64,000 nucleotides of DNA. Origin: Aulostomus chinensis (lineage: Eukaryota; Chordata; Actinopteri; Syngnathiformes; Aulostomidae). The notes under the pieces were generated by a model. That model was given only the letters and a program-made list of their open reading frames with translations, was not told where the DNA came from and searched no databases. Position 1 is the first letter of the stretch. Each line of letters opens with the position of its first letter. This document shows, one piece after another, positions 35,300 to 48,100 of the stretch. The stretch covers positions 2,598,501 to 2,662,500 of the forward strand of contig JBBMOA010000012.1 in the NCBI GenBank assembly GCA_037954235.1, read 5' to 3'. The position numbers and the translations under genes were made by a program.

Positions 35300-37080
35300 A
35301 GTTCTGCTTTTAAAACGACTGCCCATCGGGGCTTCGGGACACTTGGATCTCTTGGACCAGCAGTTGGAGGCTTTTTTAATTTTACGTGACATTTTGTGAC
35401 CTGTGAAACTCCAGCGTTTATTTGTGGACTAAAAATGAACTTCACCAGACCTTCCATCAGCATGAGGGTGAGTGGTTCATGACTGCATTTTCATTTTTGT
35501 GTGAACTTTCCCCTCAAGCAGAGTGCTAAGATCACATGGGTTGATACCAAAGAATCAAATGATTCTCAGTCTTCGTTGACAAGCACAGCAATAGAATCCC
35601 CTGGCGAGGAGGTTCAGCTGCAGGTGGACCCGTGCACGCGCCTCCGCAGAGGGTCACCTGCCGGCCGACGTTGTTGGGGGACCACCAGAATCTTTCCCTG
35701 GGGACATCAGGACTCCGACCAACTCCAGATGTGGGTGACTGAGGGGGGAGGGGGGGTCAAGGCAGCAGTAAAGGTTGTTGCGGTGTGTTCGTGTGTGCAT
35801 GCGTGTGGTGGGGAGGGTGCAGACTCTGGGGGAGGAGGAAACATGTGCAGAAGATTTGATTTGTGAGGCCGTGAACATGACAATTACTATTTGCCTTCAA
35901 AGAAACTGACAACTGCACTTAGGACTTCAAAGCATTTATGCCCCTTTTATTACATAATTAGGCCAACGATGTTTGACAGCTCCCTCTGACATCGGCTCAC
36001 GCAACTCTGAAGCCGGTCAAGGTGCCGCTGAACATTCCTGCACCTTTCGGGACATTGGATTCTTGCATTCTTTGCATTTTTTTTTTCCCCCTCCGCATTT
36101 GCAGTCATGTGATTAAACGGAGAGCTGCAGGGATCTAAAAGCTCTCACTCGCCTTCAGCTCATCTCATTAAACGTGACTCTTCGTGACGATGACGAGGCG
36201 TTTGAAGATTACAAATGGCATGCAGATGTTTACACTGTTAGCAAATCACTGCTTGTGCACTTGTCTAATGCGCTCTCCTCCAGAGCTAATGGTGGCTCTT
36301 TTCATCACCAGGATGGAGATGAAAGGAAACAAGAAAGAATGTACGGCGGCTGGGAGTAAATCACATGACTAACTCCTAAATCCTCTGATGCTGTTGCTGG
36401 AAGATGGCAGACAAGTGTCTGCTAGTTTTCATTCAAGCCCTTTCATCAAAGATGGACTTATTCCCGGAATCCCAAATGAAGGGTTCTTCAGCGTGGATCG
36501 GATGTGACTGTGAGAACCATAATGGCACGTTAAGTAAACTAACTTTGAGATTAAGATTTGACATCCCACAAACCATAAAAGGGGTATTTACATTGCTGCT
36601 GTTCTGGCTGCCAGACACTGCAGGCGCAATCTGTGGTCCCGTATTTGGGCTTGGTCAAAAATAACACGTTCTATAAAGAGGAAGGCAGGGAAAACAGGTT
36701 ATAAAGACAGACCATGTCAGATTAGAGCAATTCAAACCAATAATTTGACATTTTCAACTTTTCAGGTTTAAAGGAGAACGCTTTTTTTTTTTTTCTTTTT
36801 AATTTTATTTATTTAAACTGGGATTTTCTGTGCCTGAGCGTTCAGATCCCACCGGAGGAGTTGCTGTGATTCTATAGCCCAGACATGTTGCAAAGAAAAG
36901 GTCTGAAACGCCGCTGATCAGGATGTTGTTCTCAAGAGAAAGCAAAGCTAAACACGCCAGCCTCCGCTCCACCTGAGCCATCGGGCCGACTTGCTGGTGG
37001 GAGCAGTCGCACCTGCTCACTCTTGGTTTCACTGCCACGTGAAGTTGCGTTTCCTCTAGAATTGTTTACAGCCTGAATGA
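35300..37080. other. Intergenic DNA between igfbp5 and igfbp2
   Basis: No gene is recognised. It contains short G/C and T homopolymer runs (for example 36780-36794) and otherwise non-repetitive sequence. Short open frames show no domain similarity or splice context. Confidence 0.5.
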
Positions 37081-37084
37081 ACCT

Positions 37085-37175
37085 GTGTATCCAGACTCTA
37101 GGTTGACCGTAGGCGTGCCTGGGAGAGCCACTGGTTGTCTGGCTATATGCGTTGGATGGATGGATGGATGGATGC
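37085..37175 (+). repeat. 3' fragment of a tRNA-like SINE with GGAT tail
   Basis: 'ccagactcta.gttgaccgtaggcgtg.ctgggagagcca.tggttgtct' matches the central part of the SINE at 55958-56318. It is followed by a short (GGAT)n run at 37152-37173. The 5' tRNA-like head is absent. Confidence 0.65.
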
Positions 37176-37371
37176 TGGAAGAGTCTGGAGGATCCTTGAA
37201 AAGCCTGGAAGAGCCTTGAAAAGCCTAGAAGATATGTTGAATGATGTGATCAGTGTTGCCTCGATGAGCGTCGCTCAGCTCCTGTTACCCATGGCAGAAC
37301 ATGCAGTAAGGAAATTACAGCTCTGACTTTGGTAAAGAGGAAGATGAAGAAACGACAGTTTCCATCAAGAG

Positions 37372-37443
37372 GACAGTTTTAAATCACACAAAAGAAAGAA
37401 AGTTTTAAATCACACAAAAGAAAGACAGTTTTAAATCACACAA
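37372..37443. repeat. 26-bp tandem triplication
   Basis: GTTTTAAATCACACAAAAGA starts at 37376, 37402 and (shortened) 37428, a 26-bp period. It is a small local duplication with near-identical copies. Confidence 0.85.
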
Positions 37444-37771
37444 CAGTATTTTATTCAATACATTCTCTCACGTTTGATTCGATCTGCCGGGGTAAACGCA
37501 TCTGTCCTCCTTCCCACATTTTCCTATAAACCTGCCAGTCGACACCGGGGTTTTTCTCCTTTTGGAAAGGAAACGTCTCTCCTGCCGTGTCCCTCTGAGC
37601 TCTGAAGAAACTTTTCATTTGAACAAATTAGGAATGAATTGGAACAATTCTTTTTGTGTCATTTAGCAGCGTCTTTTGGACACAGACACACCGTCAACAT
37701 ATCGAGGGAGGTTGGTGAATTTTAACAAAAGGGCCTGGAAGTAGAGCGGATCTCTGGGAGCATGTTCTTTT

Positions 37772-37782
37772 ACACACACACA

Positions 37783-37820
<38 letters not shown>

Positions 37821-37937
37821 GTCATGCGTCAGATACACACCCCCTCTCTTACTCCCACTGCTGAACCAGCCTCTTCAGTACATTGTGTCTTATCTATCAA
37901 ACCCAAAACAAAAGACACTTGTTTGGATCCGTTTTAC

Positions 37938-37981
<44 letters not shown>
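37772..37981. repeat. CA microsatellite and GA microsatellite
   Basis: (CA)n at 37772-37817 with one interruption, and (GA)n at 37944-37981. Frames translated through them (THTHTH, ERERER) are spurious. Confidence 0.95.
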
Positions 37982-37983
<2 letters not shown>

Positions 37984-38707
37984 GGAAACAGCCCAGAGGA
38001 CGCCACGATTCAGGGGTGACACCACAACATTGTGCGGCGCCTGAGTGAGTTTTAGCATATTAACCCAGAGACACGCCTGCCACTGCGCAACACATTTCTA
38101 CATCTATTTTCCCTCCCTCATGGCGCGGCGATGCAGCCTGCAGGCACCGACATGGTTCAGTTTGGTCTGCCGGGGGACCAGAGTAAACTGCACCGTGTGG
38201 CGTTTTGAAACGCCGCAACGCATCCAGTGTGTTTCTGGCACGACAATCAAGCAGCTCCAGGTCCGTCCAGACTTACATCCACACACGACTAACGAGGAAC
38301 GTAATATTTATCCAACGTGGTCTTGAAATTTAGTAGAAATCTCTCCAGGGTCACTGGAGGTCACCATCAGTTTAGAGGGCTGGTTCTCCACGTGGTCCCT
38401 TGTGGCGGCGGGAGCAGAACATCCTCCCCGATTTCACGCACTCATCCAACTACTGTCTACAATCGATAGCAGATTTTGGAATCTGATGATTTTAACATTC
38501 CATGTCATCATTACTCACATTGACGAGACGGCGTTGGCTTTCTGATGGACGACAGGAACGCTCAAAGAACGAAGACGGCAGAGACGCTGCAGCTCAGCCT
38601 GCGGAGGACAAAGACTACGTTACACTTGAGTAGGCGAGGTCCAGTTCTCTCATCCAGAATCAGCATCCTGGTGTTGAGTCATGTTGATGCCCGTTTGGAC
38701 CAGCACC

Positions 38708-38898
38708 GTGTGTGTGTGTGTGTGTGTAAATGGGTTCGTTTATTCATAGACATCTTTATCAACTTAGTAACACATCTGTCAATGCCATTCCAGCGTGCTA
38801 ATCACTCCTCATGTCAACACTTCATTAGCAACCCCGGCAACACACGAATATAGTTCTCTCTCTCTCTCTCTCGCACACACACACACACACACACACAC
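38708..38898. repeat. GT, TC and CA microsatellites
   Basis: (GT)n at 38708-38727, (TC)n at 38854-38872 and (CA)n at 38874-38898. The last two are adjacent, forming a polypyrimidine to alternating transition. Confidence 0.95.
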
Positions 38899-39840
38899 CA
38901 CACCTAAATTTTTCTTTGTGACACAACTTTGGAGAAGATGGTGCTGTCAAGAAAAGTGCTGACAAACAACAACAACTCTGTATCCAAGCAGAGTGGAGGG
39001 TTGTAGGGCGTGGACTCAGGACTCAGACGCTTGGATGGTGCGATGCCTCGGTCGTAAATTGACGTCGCGGCTGAGAGAGGCCTCGTAAAAAAGAAAATTT
39101 AAAAAACGGGCACTTAAAAGACAAGAACAGAGAATTTTCTGCTTTCGGTGAGCGTCTCAAACCAAAAGAGCACTGAACTGAATTACAACAAATTGCTGTA
39201 GAAGCAAGTATCAACTAAAAAAACTCCCCAAGATGAAGAGACGTCTGCCCTGGATTAAAGTCTCAGTCAGCCGCTTGTAGATTTGTATCACAGGTCTTTA
39301 CACAAATGTTCCACCAGGGGGCTCCACTAGAGGGCACTCCAACTCCACTGTTCAACATTTGTTAGTATCAGGCGGCGTCAGCTCACGGTGTGTTCCACCT
39401 GTCTGCTCAACCAGCTACGCTCGCCTGTGTGATGCAAATTCACATTGAATCTATTCTCAATTGTTCGATTATATTAAACGCACAACTTTCACTCCGTCAG
39501 CTCGACGCACCTCCAAGTATTAGCCAATTAGCAGCGCGACCAGATCTGTCACGCACGACCTTCAGACTCACCTGTAGTCGCGTTTTCCTTTCATGACGTG
39601 AATAAACAAGGCGATGCGTATTTCTGTCAGAAGATGGCGGTCCAGGCAGCGTCAGGCGCTACAGGGCCGAGCAGACGAGAACCAGGCAGTGACGGCGAGC
39701 GGCACTGTTGAGGAATTAATGAATGACAGCACCAGCTGGTGTCGGCCATGTTGCTCCCGTCCAGAGACACTCCAGTCTCGAGGTCAAGACTCTCAACATC
39801 GGAGCTCAACCTCCCATTTTGCACATTTACTCTTTTACGA

Positions 39841-40018
39841 GGGCGGCCCGGTGGAGCAGTGGTCCTCGCCGTGGCCCCCCAGCAAGGAGGTTGTGGGTGG
39901 AGCCCCGGCTGGAGCACGGGGTCTTTCTGTGTGGAGTCTGCATGTTGCATGTCCAGGGTGAACCCCATCTCTCACCTGCTGGCTTAGGCTCCACCCTTAA
40001 CAGGATAAGAGGGAGAAA
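39841..40018 (+). mobile_element. tRNA-like SINE copy, internally deleted
   Basis: It starts GGGCGGCCCGGTGGAGCAGTGG and continues 'gtggccccccagcaaggaggttgtgggtggagccccggctgga' in pieces, then 'ctttctgtgtggagtctgcatgtt', then jumps to 'tccagggtgaacccc' and 'aggctccaccc'. The fuller copy at 55958-56318 (-) has about 150 bp between these points. Words at the tRNA A-box and B-box positions are degenerate. The GGAT tail has grown into the array that follows. Short frames across it are not genes. Confidence 0.7.
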
Positions 40019-40828
40019 CTGGATGGATGGGTGGATGGATGGATGGATGGAGGGATGGATGGATGGATGGATGGAGGGATGGGTGGATGGAGGGATGGAT
40101 GGATGGGTGGATGGATGGATGGATGGATGGGTGGATGGAGGGATGGATGGATGGGTGGATGGATGGGTGGATGGAGGGATGGATGGAGGGATGGGTGGAT
40201 GGATGGAGGGATGGATGGGTGGATGGATGGAGGGATGGATGGATGGGTGGATGGAGGGATGGATGGATGGATGGGTGGATGGATGGATGGATGGATGGGT
40301 GGGTGGATGGATGGGTGGGTGGAGGGATGGATGGATGGATGGATGGGTGGATGGAGGGATGGATGGATGGATGGATGGATGGATGGGTGGATGGAGGGAT
40401 GGATGGGTGGATGGATGGATGGATGGATGGATGGATGGATGGGTGGATGGATGGATGGGTGGGTGGAGGGATGGATGGATGGATGGATGGATGGGTGGAT
40501 GGATGGAGGGATGGATGGATGGGTGGATGGATGGATGGATGGATGGGTGGATGGATGGATGGATGGATGGATGGATGGATGGATGGGTGGATGGGTGGGT
40601 GGAGGGATGGATGGATGGATGGGTGGGTGGATGGAGGGATGGATGGGTGGATGGATGGGTGGATGGAGGGATGGATGGATGGATGGGTGGATGGATGGAT
40701 GGGTGGATGGAGGGATGGATGGGTGGATGGATGGATGGATGGATGGATGGAGGGATGGATGGATGGATGGATGGATGGATGGATGGATGGAGGGATGGAT
40801 GGGTGGATGGATGGATGGGTGGATGGAT
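40018..40828. repeat. GGAT tetranucleotide array, about 810 bp
   Basis: An almost pure array of GGAT with frequent GGGT and GGAG variants (GGATGGATGGGTGGATGGAG). It begins at the 3' end of the SINE copy and ends at GGATTCTTTTCC. It is open in several frames on both strands (WMDG and HPSI repeats, up to several hundred codons), which is purely a consequence of the unit. There is no start context, splice structure or non-repeat coding part. Confidence 0.98.
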
Positions 40829-40997
40829 TCTTTTCCAGAAAAGACAAAAACCACCTCAAGCGAGTATAAAAAGCTAAACTGAAGGAGTCTTCGCTTCTTT
40901 TCAGGTTTAATACTTGAAAATGCACAGAAAAAGAAAACCCAACTGATGAGCTCCTGTGTTTGTTAGAAACCATCCTGTCAACATGCTGTTGTATGAG

Positions 40998-41003
40998 TTT
41001 ATT
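40998..41003 (-). terminator. igfbp2: Candidate igfbp2 polyadenylation signal
   Basis: TTTATT on the + strand is AATAAA on the minus strand. It lies 636 bp beyond the igfbp2 stop codon and is the first consensus signal I noticed downstream. It would give a 3' UTR of about 660 nt containing the inverted-repeat element fragment at 41136-41450. Confidence 0.45.
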
Positions 41004-41135
41004 TCCTTTTACCAGTGATTCCACCATTCCTTCGACTTGCATCCATTCATTCTTGGTGCAGGCAACAGCATGAGCTTCCTGGAGCCTGCCATGTCACGGG
41101 GGAGTGGAATTAAAGAAAAAACACCAACCACAAGT

Positions 41136-41450
41136 TTAGAAGTATTTCACCTTCCAAGTACTCACAAACAGGTGTCCTGCTCCCTCCTGCATCGCTTCTA
41201 TGTGCCTCCAGAATGCAGAAAGGGCCAGCCACTAGTAGTTAGCTGGAAGCTAATAGCGACAGACGGCAAACGACTGCAAAAACGCCGCTTTACAAGCTCT
41301 CAATGGATTAAGAAGACCTGGATTACACCGAACAAGGAACTGGAGAGTTTCTTAGCTGTCCGTCTCCACTAGCATCAAGCTAACTATACGTGTCTGGCTC
41401 TTTATGCTTCCTGGAGTCACGAAGAAGTCATGCAGGAAGGGAAACAAGCT
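41136..41450. repeat. Rearranged inverted-repeat element in the igfbp2 3' region
   Basis: The left half (41140-41310) matches the interior of the 59335-59632 family on the + strand: 'ttccaagtactcacaaacaggtgtc', 'cctcctgcatcgcttc', 'agaaagggccagc', 'agctggaagctaat'. The right half (41370-41450) matches the same interior on the minus strand. It therefore looks like two copies joined head to head, or an inverted duplication. It lies within the probable igfbp2 3' UTR. Confidence 0.55.
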
Positions 41451-41638
41451 CACCAGCTCAGACACCCACTAGCGAGCACTCGGAGGCTGACGCGTCACCC
41501 TGAACCAGAGGAACCTTGAACTCATGTCAATTAAAACGAGGTAAAGACATTTAGAGGTATATTAACTTCTTTTACACGTTAAGAAAATAAAGGCCTTTAC
41601 ATGACAACATCCTCCCCCCATGAGGAAAATCCAGTGTG

Positions 41639-41797
41639 TTAGTAAGAGGCTGCCTCGGTGGGCCTGGCTAGGAGCTCTTCGTGAAACTGGTTGCAGTTGG
41701 GGTCGCCCCGGACTCTGGGTGTGGATGGGATCTGGACGCCGGTGTAGGGGCTAACGCACCAGCACTCGCCCCGCTGGCCGTGGGTGGACATGTTGCA
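41639..41797 (-). CDS. igfbp2: igfbp2 exon 4 and stop
   Basis: The acceptor CTTTCCGCCCCCCAG precedes TGC. It encodes [15 protein letters not shown], the VRGDPNC segment with RGD, and a tail ending EAASY before TAA (41641-41639). The six C-terminal cysteines are complete across exons 3 and 4. Confidence 0.96.
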   Translation of the reverse strand, partial: CNMSTHGQRGECWCVSPYTGVQIPSTPRVRGDPNCNQFHEELLARPTEAASY

Positions 41798-44700
41798 CTG
41801 GGGGGCGGAAAGAAAAACACAATCTAGACAAGTTGGAAAACATTGGATAAAAAACAGAGGGAGGGGTGGAGATGCACAGTAGGACGTTGGGGGTGTGTTA
41901 ATTAAGCATGATGTGTGTGTGTGTGTGTATTTCCTGGTGGCGCGGGCCCATTGGATGAGAGTGTGGGCCATGGTTTGGGTGGGGCAACACTCACCCAATA
42001 ACAGCCCATCCTCAGGTCATACCCCCGACTCACAAAACATCCACAGACACACATGCACGTCATAGACACACACACACACACACACACATACTTGGAGACA
42101 CCCCCACCCCCACCATAACCCACCACCCCCACCCCACCCCACATCCACTCAGAAATGAGGTCGTGATTGAAGTGGACACAGTTTACGCCGTGCACGCAGG
42201 GTGGTCGCGGAGGGGACGGCGAAAAGAATGAGGAGCTGGGGGAGAAAGAAAGGACTTTCCATTTTCTTCCTTCGATGAGAAAGAACAAAACAAGTGACAG
42301 TTACAGTAATTACCCCGCGACAAGGAGGGACAACTCCAAAGGGGAGCTGAGTGTTGAGGAGGTACAGTGTTCCTCCCTGGGAACCGCCGAAACAATGCCG
42401 TTGTTTGTGACCAGTGATGAAAATTGGCTGAGTGGTTGAGAGCCAGGCTTTAGGAAACGGTGGCATCTATTCAAATCTTCTTTTCTGCTCTACTATCCTC
42501 GTAAGAAAACACCCGATATGTGACCTTGTTTGTCCTCCTCTGTCTGATTTCTATGGACGAGCAGAATTCAAATTCAAGCCCCCAGTCGGAAGCACAGTTT
42601 GTTCCCCGGCTCAACAAAAGTCTTCCCATGAAGTACGCCAAACAGTTTTAGTGCCTTGTAACCTTGAGCTCAGAAGCTGTTGCCTCATGCATGATGACAT
42701 CGCCCCACGCATGTGTGTGTGTGTGTGTGTGTGAGAGAGTGTGTATGGGTAAAATAAAAGGGGGGGGATCATATAAACATTTTTATGTAGGTCTGCGGGT
42801 GTGTGAGAGAAATGCAAAGTCATTAAGAAAAGAAAAAAGGAAAAAAAATGAAGTGCAGTTTGTCGCTGGAACCGTGTTTTCAGGTGTTCGTTCTTGAGTG
42901 TTTCACTTTCTGATAACTTTGATCTCCTTTAACTACATTTCTCAAAGCGGCTCGTTGTTTCAGGTCCAGCGGCGTTGCTCTGCTGCTGCTGATCGACTGC
43001 TGTCCACCAAATCAACGCGGCGATTCTTGGCCGTGTGGTTTCAGATGCGAAGGTCGCTCAGGTTTGATTTACTGCACTGAACCTGGAATGGACCCGAGCT
43101 GGCCTGGAGGTTCTGTGTCATCGTGGTGGGTTCTAGGGGGAACATTGCGTGACTCCTCCACGGGAACGTCGCGAGTTAACTGGTTTGGTTTGTGATGGAA
43201 AGGGTGACGGAGATGAGAGTCTGACTGAGGGAACACCGCCACCTGCTGTTCTGGAGGAGAACATACTGGTTCTAGTCTCCTGGGACTGTCAGTCACATGA
43301 TGTCAGAAGAGTTAAATGCTGGATTTTAACACACAGGTGAGGATGCGAGTCCCACTGAATCAGAATGAGGTTCTAACAGTCCGACCAGAACATCTAGAAC
43401 GAGTACACCGGCATGTTCACGCCTCAATCGTGTTCTGTAGGATTCGCTCAGGTGTTTACGTCAAACCCTGAGGTCTTTGGACTTCATCCACGTGACTGCA
43501 ACGCTGCTGGTTCCAGCAGCAGGGAGACTTATCGCCACCCGGGGTTCCAGAGGCCTCAAACTGGGACCAGGACTTCGGTCCAGTTAACTGTTCTCCATGG
43601 CGCCGGAGGCCCTCTGACTGAGTGCGTACACCAGCAGGTTGCTGAGGCGGTTCGGTGTTGGCGTCCCCCGTTGGCTGATGGCCGCTCAAAACAGAACTGT
43701 TCTCTATGACATCATTAAGGGGCGTGGTGCCGGTACCAGCGGCTTCACTTGTAGAGGGTCTGACAGTTTCACAGCCTCAGCTCACATTTCCTGCCTGGAT
43801 TTCAAAATAAAACACCAAACCCCGGAGGACTTTCTGCTTTTTAGCAAAGTTTCGCTAATAAATGTATCTAAATCCGACCGTCTGACCCGGTTCTGAGGCT
43901 CCAGTCCAGCGGGCCCAGCAGTACCAGCTGCACCTTCATGGGTACGATTTTTAATGTGGATTTTATGGTTTCCATAGGAGGTTGCAGCAACCAAAGGAGG
44001 CGCCATCATTCATTCATAAAGGAGGATTACACCCCCCCCCCCCCGTGCGCCCGCGCATGTGTGTTTGTGTAACTCACCTGTTTCAGGTTGTAAAATCCAT
44101 GTCTGTCACAGTTTGGAAATTTGAGCTCGTACAGGTTCTCCAGCGGGCCCCTGTTATCCTCCGAGGTCATCTTGGAGATCTCCTCTAAGACCTGGTCCAG
44201 CTCCTGCTGACAGGCGCTCTGAGGCGACCAGGGGGGAGACTCATTAATGCCAGAATCGAACTCAAAACCAATCAAACATGGAAAAAAAAAGAAAGATGAT
44301 CAAATCACGAGACAAAGAACAAAGAGAGTTTGAGGTCTGACGGAGAAATGAAATCCTCGCGTCTCCTGTGAGAGGACACACACACGTTCAGAGTTTTTAT
44401 GAGGTGCAGTGTGACGAGCAGCAAGTATTACTGCTGGTGAGGAGCGAGTGCTGAAGCCAGGAGGAACACACACACACACACAGGCTCTATCAGACCGCCG
44501 GGGGGATGAAAGAGTCGTGTGATTGGCTGGCTGATGAGTCAAATGTCTCAACCTTTGAATGAAGAGAAACGTTTCTCTCACTCTTTCATATTCCTTCTAT
44601 TAGTCTGACTCTCCATAATCCAGACAGAAATAATCCCCTGGAGACGCTGAGACTTCTGCTGCCTGGTCCTCCGGCGGTCCGCCGGGCCACTCGCTGTCTT

Positions 44701-45083
44701 TGTGAGCGAATATCGCAGGTAGGTAAGGAAAGTGACCCGATTCAGCTGCGTGTGCGAGTGCTTCAGCCCGCGGGGAAGCGTCACGTCTGCCTGAAATGTA
44801 TCAGAAGAAGATGAGAGAAGTAAGATGGTCCCGACTCTGGGGTTCATCGTTCAACTCTTCTTTGGACCTTTCAAGGTCTTCAGGGCCCAAAGGTCACGGC
44901 CCAGTTCTGTTCTGCTGCTACAACGTTCCCGCCGCCTCGTGTGATTCTGGCGGCGAGGGTCACGTGATGTTGCTGGATTGGACTAGACTCCCCCGACGGA
45001 CTATTTTGTAGAGATGAGAGACTCTGATCGTGTATGTTGTGTAGCGTACGTGACCTCCCACCACGAGGCCCCCCCACCCACGT

Positions 45084-45143
<60 letters not shown>

Positions 45144-48100
45144 CTCCTTTAACTGCATTCTCTCTTTTGTTGCGTTTAATTGTTTTGTACCATCCCGCTT
45201 GTGATTTTCTCGTTTTGTTTTGGCTGCGAGTGAGTGAGTCAGAGTTAGTGGAGGAGAAAATTAGTAAATGAGAATCATTGTTTGCTGCACGGTGACATAA
45301 TGTTCCTGAGGCCCACGCTCATTTGCATGAGACAGAGAGAATATCTGTTTTTCGGACCACGTTCCAGGGACGGTTTTTAGCTCTGCAGCGGTTTGACAGC
45401 CTACGAGAGCGGAGGGATGAACTCCAGCGAGGGAGCGAACAATAAGCTTCATGACGTCACAGAGAATGTTTACGTTTGAGAGCAAATGCTCGGAGAGCTG
45501 AACGTGCGACTCGAGAGCAAAGGACAGAGGAAGGCAGCCAGCAGGGAGGTGCATGTCAAGCAAAAATATTTGAATTTTAATATCCAATTCTATTCAAAAA
45601 GATATTAATATCCCAGTTCGTTCATACAGTTCCAAGTTCCATCAGCGCACATTTCCATAGCAGAGCAGCTCCAGTAGAACTTCCTGTTCTCAGATTCACA
45701 CGTCTACTTCTGGTTAGTTGTTTTTTATCTCCAATCAAAGTGTTGGTGGATTACTGATCCCACGCGGGACTAAGAAGACCTGGATTATTCCTGATGGTGA
45801 GAGTTCATAAAGGGATATTTTTGCTTGTATTTCTTCTCGGAGCTGAAAACAGGTGTTTTTCTGAGTTGTGGAGTGAACGAGAAGTCACGCAGGAGGGAAA
45901 AACATCTTCATGAGTTGAAGACGGTGAGTCACTGGAAGGCAAATTACACTTTTTTGGGAAAAAATTTTACTTTTATCCACACAAACCAGACTGAGGGCCC
46001 AGTTCACTAAAGCTGGCACTCAGGTGGCTGGTTAACGTCCAGGTGGGTGGTTAACGACACATCCAGGCAGCTGGTTAACGTCCAGGTCAATGGTTAACGT
46101 CCAGGTCAATGGTTAACGTCCAGGCGGCTGGTTAACGACACATCCAGGCGGCTGGTTAACGTCCAGGTCAGTGGTTAACGTCCAGGTCAATGGTTAACGT
46201 CCAGGTCAATGGTTAACGTCCAGGTCAGTGGTTAACGTCCAGGTCAATGGTTAACGTCCAGGTCAATGGTTAACGTCCAGGTCAGTGGTTAACGTCCAGG
46301 CGGCTGGTTAACGACACATCCAGGCGGCTGGTTAACGTCCAGGTCAATGGTTAACGTCCAGGTCAGTGGTTAACGTCCAGGTCAATGGTTAACGTCCAGG
46401 TCAATGGTTAACGTCCAGGTCAGTGGTTAACGTCCAGGCGGCTGGTTAACGACACATCCAGGCGGCTGGTTAACGACACGTCCAGGTCAATGGTTAACGT
46501 CCAGGTCAGTGGTTAACGTCCAGGTCAATGGTTAACGTCCAGGTCAGTGGTTAACGTCCAGGTCAATGGTTAACGTCCAGGTCAGTGGTTAACGTCCAGG
46601 TCAGTGGTTAACGTCCAGGTCAATGGTTAACGTCAAGGTCAGTGGTTAACGTCCAGGTCAATGGTTAACGTCCAGGTCAATGGTTAACGTCCAGGTCAGT
46701 GGTTAACGTCCAGGCGGCTGGTTAACGACACATCCAGGCGGCTGGTTAACGACACATCCAGGCGGCTGGTTAACGACACGTCCAGGTCAATGGTTAATGT
46801 CCAGGTCAATGGTTAACGTCCAGGTCAATGGTTAATGTCCAGGTCAATGGTTAATGTCCAGGTCAGTCAACAAGAGGTTACGGTTGTTACGGCTGCGCAC
46901 AAACGCATCTGGAAGGAATAAACTTATAACAAAAAACAGGAAAACAACACGCGTGTTTTTCTGCTCCAGATTCCAGGGACACAATCGACATGCAACACGT
47001 GATGAGAGTGAGTCCTGACCTGAGGCACCTTCTGGGTTTGAGGGTCCTCCAGTTGGTTAATCTTCATCTTGGCTTTGCGCTCGTTCAGGTGCTGCTTCCT
47101 GGCCGTCTCCTGCCAGAACCAGGCGTCGATGGTGGGTCTCTTGGTGAGCGGGTTCTCAGTCCCGTGCACCTCTGCGGTAAAAACACAAGAACAGCAGCCT
47201 TTCACACGGTGGCCGGTGCACCAGGGGAATCTGTAGCTGAGCTACGGAGCAGAGTTTTACGTGGGGGTCCTCTTTGAAGCACAAAAACGTGCACAAACCG
47301 GGAGAGCCACACCCTCCAGATGCGGAAGGCTGACACGACATGTCAGCCGAGGCCTTTTTTCCACAAAGTGAAAAGAGTGATTTTAGAGACGGACACACCT
47401 GCAGCTGAGCACCTGATCACCAGAGAATTCAGGACTTTGGAGCATTTCATCCAAATAAACTCTAAATTAACGGAGCTGTTTTAACCAAAACAGCATCGGA
47501 ATAAAAACCCACAAAGGAACGAGCTACATTTAGTCAGTATGACCCGTTTCACCACTGCAGCCACGTCAGTACAAGCAGGTCGTTAAAATGGAAACGGAAC
47601 ACGACTCGCCTGCCTGGTGTTTGTCACCGACTACGACACAAACACACAGGACGGCGCGGTAAACGTCAGTGCGTCACTTCCAGCAGCTGCATCTCCGCCT
47701 CCCGTGCGGTTACAGCGCTGCTGGTTTGTGAAGACGGTTGTGTTGGAAGTCTTGAGATGCGAGATCATGTTCTGAATGATCCAGTTGGCCGCCGGCTGAG
47801 GGAACTGGCAGGGATGCCAACTTCCAGGCCCTCGTCCCCGCCGCTGCGCTCCAGAACTAAGCGTCAACATCCGAGCAACCCGGAGTGACCCGGCAAGTTG
47901 TGTCTGCGCTGTGAGCTGCGAGGCGCCGTGGTGTGTCCTCTGATTGACGAGGCGGAGGCGTCCAGCTCAACACACTTTGATCTGCTCAACAGATACCAGC
48001 ATTTGAAACAGCCGGTAATAATAAAGTTGTTGTTCTACCATGAAAAAAAAGCCCCAGAAAAGATACACAAGATCAGCTCTGAGGGCGGAGAACAACCCGG

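Larger units (their letters stand above)
44219..47019 (-). other. igfbp2: igfbp2 intron 2
   Basis: About 2.8 kb. It holds a perfect CA run at 45085-45141, an inverted-repeat element fragment at 45640-45915 and the 19-bp array at 46015-46868, the last ending 150 bp from the exon 2 donor site. No gene is recognised inside. Confidence 0.8.

Noticed and set aside
39723..41042. Very long open frames (280-384 codons) on both strands through the GGAT array
   Set aside because: They are WMDG/HPSI repeats produced by a tetranucleotide array open in several frames at once. There is no non-repeat domain or splice structure.
46015..46868. CRISPR-like repeated array
   Set aside because: Units are contiguous without unique spacers and lie inside a vertebrate intron. 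It is a minisatellite.
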